A stretch of 64,000 bases of DNA from Ypsolopha sequella. Lineage: Eukaryota; Arthropoda; Insecta; Lepidoptera; Ypsolophidae. Location of the stretch: positions 6,847,501-6,911,500 of the forward strand of contig OW203987.1 of assembly GCA_934047225.1 (NCBI GenBank), given 5' to 3'. Below the pieces are notes generated by a model that saw only the letters and a list, made by a program, of their open reading frames with translations, ran no database searches and was not told where the DNA came from. Position 1 is the stretch's first letter, and each line of letters opens with the position of its first letter. Positions 60,101 to 64,000 of this stretch are shown piece by piece. The position numbers were made by a program, and so were the translations under genes.

Positions 60101-62848
60101 TTGTAATAAAGTAGAAATTCCAAGACGAGATTTTTCGTATGTTTTTTGTATTAAGTGGGTCATCAGTTGGGGGGTAAGTGTAAAAGACCTTGCTAATGAG
60201 TGTCCTGTAGGTCTCCATAAGCTTGTCGTTCTGATCGACTCCCGCGAGTCGCAGCCACACCTCCCCGCGCAGCGCTTCCGGCACGCCCACTCTCACGAGG
60301 TGGTTCAATGCTCTGGGGCGTGGCCCGGTCCAACTGTAAGAAATGGGACGGCCTATATAATCAAAAAACCAAAGAAAGTCAGTAGCTTTTACATTATTTT
60401 TTATTGTTATTTTCACTGTGGTCTTGTAATAGATGTTATAGTGCGCGCCAATCTTTTAGTCGCCTCTGATTGAGTTAGGAGTGCAAGCTTGCGCAGGTAC
60501 AGTCAAGGAAACAGTAATATCAACGGTTGATTATTAAATGTTTACTATAAGTGGGAAGGTGTACTTGTTGTACCTACCTATTTCATTATTTATTTATTAT
60601 TTTAATGCGATCTTAACTATATAAATAAAACCCATTAATATAAACACCATTTTCCTACATTGTCGCCTTAAAACGCTATAACGTCCGCGAGGCATAACAA
60701 CAGCTATAAACTTTAACAAACTAAATCAACAAAACAACAAATAAAGGCAACAAAAACAATAACAAACAGATACAACGATAAACTTAACGAATCATGGAAT
60801 TTTTTCCTCCAATGTACTTTTCATGGAACGCGCGCGTGTGTAGTGTACGGACGTAGCACTAACACTAACGCATAGTGTTGACACCTGCTAAAGGGCGAGC
60901 GGGGGGTGTGGTGCGGCACGCAGGCGGGTGTGCTCCGCGCTCTCGCTCCTGTGACGTCCCCCTGACACCGTAAAACGGCTATTGCGTCGCCTCGTACGGC
61001 TATCTTCAGAGGCGACTAAAAGATTGGCGCGCACTGTACTGGGTACGGTCATCAGATAAACTACTATTTTCCACTATAAACACCCACGATTCGGTCCATG
61101 ACCCTCAAAAAACGTCAATAATCGTGGGGAAAAATTGGCTGTCAAATGTGATTGTGCAGCTAACTTGAGGCCACTATAAACCACCATGGTATGTGCTATG
61201 GTGGTGGTTTGACACTTCAATAGTCAGTCACGAGGTATGTATGGGTTTATTTGGTCTATTCTGTTGAATCTGGTGACCACACTCATTGTAAATATCTACA
61301 TAATTTCAGCTGATGATAGATGGCTTGCAAGAGGCAAAATATAAGATTATGTTTATTTTGCGAAATCCATCGCTATGAATACTCTAAATATTATTAGAGT
61401 GCATTACGAACTAGAAAATATCAATCAGAAACAAATCCAAAGACAAGAATTTGAAAAAATTCCCCGGGCCAGGATTCGAACCTGCGACCTCTTGTTATCA
61501 AGACAAGCGCGCTACCAATTGCGCCACTGAAGTTCCTACCTAGACCAGCGAATTCTTCCATCATACATGTCCACTGTTATTTTTGCATCTCAGGTTCGAA
61601 TCCTGGCCCGGGGAATTGTTTCAAATTATTGTCTTTGGATTTGTTTCTGATTGATATTTTCTAGTTTGTAATGCACTCTAATACTATTTAGAGGTAAAAT
61701 AGTTTGAATTCAAATAATTACGTTTTGTAAATCTCTTCACTACAAAAATGTATAGTAAATAAAATGTGTGATCACCTTCTGAGAACCTGCGCCCAGTTTT
61801 CAAGGACATCTTCTCCACAATCTTTAGATACTTCACCGGTGCCACTGAGGAGCGGTTCGTCGCCATCTGTACAAACAAGTCTTTAAAGCGTATATTGAAC
61901 CCAATGAACGGGTTCCGTCAAAACTATAATCTGCTTTACAGCATTTAAATAATATGGCACTACCCATATGAGCGCACCGAGCTTTTTACACAGTTTAACA
62001 AATTTTTTATAGCCCTTGTTTGAAGTAGTAAACAATTAAATTTAAATCTAGGGAAATATATTGGTATTATTGGGTATATATACTAGACTATATACACGAT
62101 GGAAACACTATTTGATAAAGTTGGCTCCATAGAATAAATTCGCAAAGTTACCTCTTTTCGAGTAATTTTATTCTCTGTTTCCCTACTTTTTTATATAAAT
62201 AATTAATTTAATATTATGTTTCATTTACTAAAATAAAGTTCATAGATGACTGGAGCGTTTATACACGATAGTTTTTTATTTAAGAACAATATAATGAAAA
62301 TAACAACGAAAAACATTGAAAAAGTGCAAAAGTTTGGTTATTATATTTATTCTTTACACGTAAAGAAAAAGACAGAGACAAAGGCAATCGCTCGGTGCGC
62401 CCTTAACAATTTCTTTATTGCTAAAGGTGAGTTAGAAGAAAATACTAATTAGTATTAAGCTCGCCTTTGTACAATAAAGAATTTCATTATTTTCTCGCAA
62501 TATTTAACACCAAATAACCCTAGAAAATAGTGCAGCAGGATAATATTGTAAAATAAAAACAATACAGTTACAATAAAAATACAAGTACAAGTGAATTTTC
62601 ATTATGATTTTGTGACACGTTTTTGTCTATGGTGAATGGAAATAAAAAATGGCCACGAATCTCTGTAAATAGTTTAAATTCTCACCGGAATCCGGCTCGG
62701 AGGGCGACGGCGGCGCGGGCGCACTGGTCAGCGGGGACGGCAACAGACTCGACAGTGATAGTCCCAAGTTCAGTCGTGACCGGTCCAGTTCCCCTGACGT
62801 CTCGACACTCGCCACTTCGTACTGCAGCTGCCCGAGAGTGTCTATGCT
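35836..62848 (-). CDS. RabGAP1: RabGAP1/RabGAP1L-type Rab GTPase-activating protein (3' part, 13 exons)
   Basis: Spliced product of 627 residues, partial at the N-terminus. Residues 1-84 are a linker with an acidic DGDEPLLSGTGEVSKD block shared with the family. Residues about 101-330 are the TBC domain. It has GVPEALRGEVW at 101-111, the IxxDxxR motif with the catalytic Arg at 147, and YCQG with the catalytic Gln at 184. Residues 360-431 form a Glu/Lys/Leu-rich coiled coil, and a CVPC pair is at 437-440. A second short coiled-coil stretch (RDLELELAQVKL) and a Ser/Arg-rich tail follow. TBC proteins of this family stimulate GTP hydrolysis by Rab GTPases on endosomal/Golgi membranes and act at centrosomes; that role is family knowledge. 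All junctions are GT/AG and phases agree. The N-terminal PTB/PID exons are not in the window. Introns are loaded with transposons. RabGAP1 and RabGAP1L cannot be told apart here. Confidence 0.95.
36636..36907. mobile_element. Foldback MITE in the last RabGAP1 intron
   Basis: Long imperfect inverted ends: GGGTGTTAAGATGAAGTTGC on the left is mirrored by GCAACTTAATCTTAACATCC on the right, continuing through a CGATAGTACT block. About 270 bp, non-coding. Confidence 0.75.
38320..38432. repeat. 19-bp tandem repeat, about five to six units
   Basis: Units of AAAGTATCATGACAAGATG, mostly identical, lie in the RabGAP1 intron next to the exon l donor. Confidence 0.92.
38480..38573 (-). CDS. RabGAP1: RabGAP1 exon l
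   Basis: Acceptor CTTTCCCAG, donor CTCG|GTAAGG. Encodes ELSHQLNAALHEVQSAMNQK and PWLVRTLG. A 19-bp tandem repeat begins about 46 bp into the next intron. Confidence 0.92.
39061..39194 (-). CDS. RabGAP1: RabGAP1 exon k
   Basis: Acceptor GTCTCTTACAG, donor CAG|GTATGG. Encodes LRQRVRDLELELAQVKLAHV, a conserved C-terminal coiled-coil block. Confidence 0.92.
39283..39343 (-). CDS. RabGAP1: RabGAP1 micro-exon j (CxxC)
   Basis: 61 bp, acceptor ATTTTTCAG, donor GAAG|GTAAAA. Encodes DVVKNCVPCGVKLSQKD, matching the C-x-x-C stretch that follows the coiled coil in the family. Phases fit both neighbours, which is why so short an exon is credible. Confidence 0.9.
39491..40645 (+). pseudogene. 5'-truncated LINE: RT C-terminal half with ATTC tail
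   Basis: An open frame continues to 40,441 (304 codons from the ATG at 39,527; the RT frame is open further upstream). The part before the ATG matches the RT motif GSVYGPVGYI. YMYADDT, the catalytic box, follows, then KVDKIKYLGLTIDKDMNWK and a conserved C-terminal domain. The 3' UTR ends in AATAAAC and ATTC repeats (40,615-40,640), a CR1/L2/Daphne-like tail. The frame is intact but lacks the endonuclease and N-terminal RT, so it is a dead-on-arrival insertion antisense to RabGAP1. Confidence 0.85.
41043..41157. mobile_element. Palindromic element, copy 2 (decayed)
   Basis: Related to 33,964-34,112: AATCGCGCGCGACGCG and GATGTTTTTGCGATTAAACA are present, but the right arm has lost internal sequence. 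Confidence 0.7.
41266..41480 (-). CDS. RabGAP1: RabGAP1 exon i (coiled coil)
   Basis: Acceptor TCCAAACAG, donor CAG|GTATAC. Encodes a charged coiled coil (ESAEKEKINVELERLKGINS, then QQDKDVLEAQLSDAREATKE) ending ICARLDCQLHLIQ. The stretch aligning between exon h and here in vertebrate and fly relatives is missing; see findings. Confidence 0.9.
41637..41895. mobile_element. hAT-like MITE in RabGAP1 intron
   Basis: The ends CAGTGGCGTGCACAGAAC are perfect inverted copies, and a CTACGTC duplication flanks the element on both sides. At its centre is TAGGGTAGACATTGTCTACC, itself palindromic. 259 bp. Confidence 0.82.
42247..42890. mobile_element. Foldback MITE (TACAAGGTGTAACAG family), copy 2, split
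   Basis: The left end is TACAAAGTGTAACAGAAAGG and the right end is CCTTTCTGTTACACGTTGTA. The same long inner arms as at 16,252 are interrupted by a LINE fragment. Confidence 0.8.
42336..42712 (+). pseudogene. LINE 3' fragment with zinc-knuckle remnant, nested in a MITE
   Basis: The frame reads DPNCTRCEREEDLLHLVLEC, a C-x2-C...H...C motif found at the C-terminus of many non-LTR retrotransposon proteins. It then runs to a stop at 42,642, followed by AAATAAATAA and a poly(A) run. A classic 5'-truncated insertion. Confidence 0.75.
42964..43085 (-). CDS. RabGAP1: RabGAP1 exon h (end of TBC domain)
   Basis: Acceptor GTTCTTCAG, donor AAGG|GTGAGG. Encodes VTLPKKCRAEEASRQIV to YQLEYEKFIK. If the donor were skipped the frame would run only about 17 codons to a stop, giving a possible short isoform. 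Confidence 0.93.
43598..44037 (-). repeat. 3' LTR of BEL/Pao copy 2
   Basis: 440 bp, matching 46,152-46,591 with no difference noticed. Contains the NRF-1-like palindrome TGCGCATGCGC at 43,992-44,002. Confidence 0.93.
44040..44815 (-). pseudogene. BEL/Pao integrase C-terminal fragment (copy 2)
   Basis: The same region of pol as in copy 1, but split between frames. A 79-codon frame near 44,218-44,457 and blocks on either side cover the FEPLTAGHFIIGRPL and DLPPLQWKLG parts. A short deletion in the VGELVL region shifts the frame. Extra residues of the integrase core (a GARNQLTEVQNFLRS-like block) survive around 44,575-44,630. Confidence 0.8.
44815..45095 (-). repeat. 42-bp tandem repeat in BEL/Pao copy 2
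   Basis: About four units, the longest array of the family in this window. The antisense frame repeats SENELSVYV with MSECV or LIECV endings. Confidence 0.82.
46152..46591 (-). repeat. 5' LTR of BEL/Pao copy 2
   Basis: 440 bp, starting on the minus strand with TGTTCACGCC and ending GCCAGCGGTTACA. Primer-binding-site-like sequence (TGGTCCTTCGGCCGGATCG) follows at once at about 46,130-46,148. Confidence 0.93.
46746..46876 (-). CDS. RabGAP1: RabGAP1 exon g
   Basis: Acceptor GATCACAG, donor CAG|GTAAAT. Encodes VYHILDVFLLQGMDTLFQVA and ends DFEGILKYF plus two bases of the next Arg codon. A recent BEL/Pao insertion begins 154 bp into the following intron. Confidence 0.95.
47895..48005 (-). CDS. 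RabGAP1: RabGAP1 exon f
   Basis: Acceptor AATTCCAG, donor CTG|GTGAGT; 37 codons with EPHMFASQWFLTVFTARFPL, the TBC motif around the conserved SQWFLTxF. Confidence 0.96.
48708..48912. mobile_element. Foldback MITE in RabGAP1 intron
   Basis: TACCTTTAGTTGCCATCTGG on the left is mirrored by CCAGTTGGCAACTAAAGATA on the right. The inner TCATCAAAAACATAGATA block is mirrored as well. About 205 bp. Confidence 0.72.
49461..49586 (-). CDS. RabGAP1: RabGAP1 exon e
   Basis: Acceptor TTTCCAG, donor GAG|GTACTT; 42 codons starting MPEEQAFCLLVRLMYGYGL. The Met is internal to the protein. It encodes the conserved middle of the TBC fold. Confidence 0.95.
50329..50706. repeat. Rearranged cluster of MITE ends
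   Basis: Three direct copies of GACTGAATAAGCTCTTCAAA with adjacent TGGTTACACCTTTCTGTTA-type ends alternate with TGTATCGTCACGACAT blocks. An inverted copy and a final GTGTAACAG follow. It is built from the same family as 16,252 and 42,247. Confidence 0.75.
51182..51370 (-). CDS. RabGAP1: RabGAP1 exon d (catalytic motifs)
   Basis: Acceptor CATCCCAG, donor CAC|GTAAGT; exactly 63 codons. Contains VIQRDIARTFP with the Arg finger and VGYCQGLSFLAA with the Gln finger. Both catalytic residues of the dual-finger TBC mechanism are intact, so the domain should be active. Confidence 0.96.
52505..53471 (-). pseudogene. Tc1-like transposase (inactive)
   Basis: The minus-strand frame from about 53,471 encodes a paired helix-turn-helix DNA-binding region (WTYRRIANHLECSLKKVFKA) and a KLVRRRLVEAKFFGR block. 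It shifts frame in an A-run near 53,030. It then reads VLFSDETKINMVNSDSKRYV (first catalytic Asp), shifts again to the DNDPKHTARSVKSFL block (second Asp), and after another shift to SPDLNPIEN (third acid, Glu). It ends GYATKYEFLRNLV near 52,510. Several frameshifts make it non-functional. The acid spacing fits the DD34E type. Confidence 0.88.
54354..54660. mobile_element. Foldback element
   Basis: The left arm contains GTAACTGCAGCCATTCGC and GACAGATGGTACCGAAATAA. The right arm mirrors both (TTATTTCAGTACCATCGGTC, GCGAATGGCTGCAGTTACAT). Arms of about 120 bp surround a short core. Confidence 0.78.
54795..55330. repeat. Diverged tandem repeat, ~130-bp unit, about four units
   Basis: Each unit carries CCTAATACAAAGCGATTGCC-like, GAGGAGTTCTATGGTAATGA-like and GGTCAGGTGG motifs with substantial divergence between units, so this is an old array. 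It ends near a TTCAAGTCGGTTAAAAAAAA terminus at 55,444. Confidence 0.78.
55524..55969 (-). repeat. 3' LTR of the BEL/Pao dimer
   Basis: 446 bp with TGTTCACGCT...GCGGCTACA ends on the minus strand. NRF-1-like TGCGCATGCGC at 55,924-55,934. Confidence 0.92.
55970..56623 (-). CDS. BEL/Pao integrase C-terminal fragment, dimer unit 2
   Basis: One uninterrupted frame from an ATG at 56,623. It encodes the LIRSDCGTNY block, the LNSRPLCPISSDPTDFEPL block and the VGELVLIKEDDLPPLQWKLG block, then runs out of the element-internal region straight into the LTR (frame open to 55,484, 379 codons). A deletion just before the LTR removes the normal pol C-terminus and creates the fusion. The integrase core is internally deleted and catalysis is not expected. 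Whether it is translated is unknown. Confidence 0.75.
56620..56820 (-). repeat. 42-bp tandem repeat, dimer unit 2
   Basis: A short array of about two units, the same motif as in copies 1 and 2. Confidence 0.78.
58002..58447 (-). repeat. Central LTR of the BEL/Pao dimer
   Basis: 446 bp. Sequence and length match the LTR at 55,524-55,969 as far as I could compare. A PBS-like CGAAGGACCA lies beside it at about 57,988-57,997. Confidence 0.92.
58448..59101 (-). CDS. BEL/Pao integrase C-terminal fragment, dimer unit 1
   Basis: The same protein as unit 2 up to the LTR junction. The frame continues through the central LTR and stops at 57,923 (392 codons). The two units differ only where the frame leaves the LTR. 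Confidence 0.75.
59345..59464 (-). repeat. Truncated 5' LTR of the BEL/Pao dimer
   Basis: Only the first 120 bp of the LTR remain (start TGTTCACGCT, minus strand). The break is followed by ATAGT filler and then internal sequence, the pattern of an end-joined deletion after insertion. Confidence 0.88.
60189..60333 (-). CDS. RabGAP1: RabGAP1 exon c (TBC start)
   Basis: Acceptor TTCTTACAG, donor AAG|GTCTTT. Carries LVRVGVPEALRGEVWLRLAG, the first TBC motif, ending YRTLISK. It joins the next exon in phase 0 across an 8.8 kb intron holding the Tc1-like and BEL/Pao elements. Confidence 0.95.
60439..61036. mobile_element. TA-flanked element with CpG-rich inverted ends
   Basis: The ends AGTGCGCGCCAATCTTTTAG are mirrored over about 28 bp and flanked by TA on both sides (Tc1/mariner-like). 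The core has a GC-rich stretch at 60,830-60,965 but no coding frame. 598 bp, in the RabGAP1 intron between exons b and c. Confidence 0.78.
61381..61694. mobile_element. Foldback element carrying a tRNA-like sequence
   Basis: Arms of about 105 bp are mirrored almost perfectly. Shared blocks are ATCAATCAGAAACAAATCCA and GGCCAGGATTCGAACCTG. The spacer is about 97 bp. The tRNA-like unit occupies one arm plus part of the spacer. Confidence 0.8.
61460..61531 (-). other. tRNA-like sequence / tRNA pseudogene
   Basis: 72 nt on the minus strand with an A-box (TGGCGCAATTGG), a perfect B-box (GGTTCGAATCC) and an anticodon stem CTTGT/ACAAG around loop CTTGATA. The acceptor stem pairs poorly. The loop read strictly gives TGA, but it looks like an Ile GAT loop with one extra base, so the isotype is uncertain. 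Probably a pol III promoter-bearing remnant rather than a working tRNA. Confidence 0.6.
61776..61866 (-). CDS. RabGAP1: RabGAP1 exon b
   Basis: Acceptor TTTGTACAG, donor AG|GTGATC. Encodes DEPLLSGTGEVSKD and ENWAQVLR, the conserved lead-in to the TBC domain. It enters in phase 1 and leaves in phase 2. Confidence 0.92.
62686..62848 (-). CDS. RabGAP1: RabGAP1 exon a (first seen in window)
   Basis: Acceptor ...TTCACAG, donor G|GTGAG. Encodes SIDTLGQLQYEVASVE, then a Ser/Pro-rich linker ending PSPSEPDS. Ends in phase 1. The start could shift by two bases if the adjacent AG is used. This linker is poorly conserved, so the acceptor choice rests on the SID start and on the phase. Confidence 0.85.
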
Positions 62849-63467
62849 CTGTGAACGATGTAAGTATGCTAATTACGGTTTAAGAATAAAATATAATAGT
62901 TTATTATAATAGTTTTCATGTTATACATTGCTCACGGACACTTCTTACTATAGGTACCCATATACATATAAGCAAAAACTTCATTTATCACTTATAGAAA
63001 AATTATTATATATAACACATTTACACTTAATCGTATATTTATATATGATATCATAAACTAATCATACACATAGATACAATTTACAAAATAAAATAACTGT
63101 TTATATTACTTATAGCACTGGGCGCCCTTTGGCGAAAATAACTTCATAGTGCTTCCGTGTTACGGAGAATTCTAGTATCGGAGCACACATATTCGAATTT
63201 ATTATTATGTGCGAAGTTGTTAGTTTTACAGTCTAAGAATGAATCTGTTAATGTGTCGGAAGCCTGCTTTGGGTATTATTAGTCCCAAATTTTTTTTCTC
63301 TATTTTTGTATTTTAGTAACCCTAGGATAGGCTTAATTAAGTTTTTCTGTAATACTAACCATTTAAGTAAATAAATAAATAAATATTTTGGTTAAAATAT
63401 GGTAGATACATAAGATTGTTGGTGTTATTAAATAATTACTTTATTAAATAATAAAGTTACTTTAATT
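62849..63467. other. Intronic AT-rich sequence, no exon seen
   Basis: Presumably RabGAP1 intron. No conserved exon of the PTB/PID domain was found between exon a and the window end. Confidence 0.5.
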
Positions 63468-63469
63468 AT

Positions 63470-63700
63470 CTTTGTCGTCAGCACATCGTAAAATTGGACA
63501 TATCGCTCCGTTTCGCTCGGCTTCCCAAATTTATTTACATGTAAACCTAACACGCTCTTCCTCGCTTCGCTTCGCTCCACTCGCCGTGCACCTAGTTTTG
63601 GTGAACTTGACTTTTGGTGAAAATTTTCGATTTCATACTTTACGATCTGCCCAATTCTACGATCTGCCCAATTCTACGATCTGCCTACGACATCCTGATT
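63470..63700 (-). repeat. Dispersed repeat, inverted partner of 25,750-25,960
   Basis: Contains TTTACATGTAAACCTAACAC, GCTTCGCTTCGCTCC and a 17-bp tandem unit ACGATCTGCCCAATTCT repeated about three times near 63,645-63,690. Confidence 0.65.
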
Positions 63701-63782
63701 ACAACGACGTTGATGTACAAATCTATTAGTATGTGTAATATATGGTATTAAGCATTAGACAATAATAAAAAAAATAACTTTA

Positions 63783-63858
63783 TGTTTTTCGATATATTTC
63801 GACCTCATCAGTGACGCCGTCATCAGTCGAGTGATGAGGTCGAAATATATCGAAAAAT
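63783..63858. repeat. Hairpin repeat at the right edge
   Basis: TTTTTCGATATATTTCGACC and its mirror image flank a short loop with CATCAG/TGATGA motifs. The arms are about 27 bp and perfect by eye. Confidence 0.75.
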
Positions 63859-64000
63859 ATAAATATAAAATATGTTTTTTTTGTCGCACGTCATTTTTAG
63901 ACATGGTTTAAGTATAAAATTATTTTGTTTGTTAGTTGGGTTTTGTAAAAGGCCCTAGAAAATGCTTTACAGCGAAACCGGGGCTCTACCGCGTAATTCT

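Overview
The window looks like nuclear DNA of a moth or butterfly (Lepidoptera). It is AT-rich and crowded with transposable elements of kinds common in that order: RTE-type retroposon tails ending in GATG runs, a Helitron-like end, piggyBac/hAT/Tc1-mariner-like MITEs, and BEL/Pao LTR elements. The species call is an inference; only the host gene and the element anatomy are read from the sequence.

One host gene is visible. It lies on the minus strand and fills the right 27 kb (35,836-62,848). It is a RabGAP1/RabGAP1L-type (fly GAPcenA) Rab GTPase-activating protein. I rebuilt 13 exons with GT/AG borders and matching phases, giving 627 codons plus a stop: an acidic linker, a full TBC (Rab-GAP) domain with its catalytic Arg and Gln, a coiled coil, a CxxC pair, and a Ser/Arg-rich tail. 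The 5' exons, which in known family members encode the PTB/PID domain, are not seen and should lie beyond the right edge. The coiled coil is shorter than in known relatives.

The left 35.8 kb has no convincing host gene. It is a mosaic of MITEs, LINE remnants, tandem repeats and dispersed repeats, several nested in one another: a LINE interrupted at 7.4-7.9 kb, a MITE split by a retroposon at 27.1-27.8 kb, a nearly perfect 25-bp minisatellite at 16.7-17.1 kb, and a complete non-autonomous BEL/Pao-derived element at 9.66-12.83 kb.

The main mobile story is one BEL/Pao-derived, non-autonomous LTR family present as three insertions, each with an exact 5-bp target duplication. They are 9,660-12,830 (+), 43,598-46,591 (-, LTRs with no difference seen, in a RabGAP1 intron) and 55,524-59,464 (-, an LTR-internal-LTR-internal-LTR dimer in another RabGAP1 intron). 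All lack gag, protease, RT and RNase H but keep the C-terminal integrase region. In two of the insertions this reading frame runs on into the 3' LTR. The dimer sits inside a much larger split Tc1-like element (52,176-59,780).
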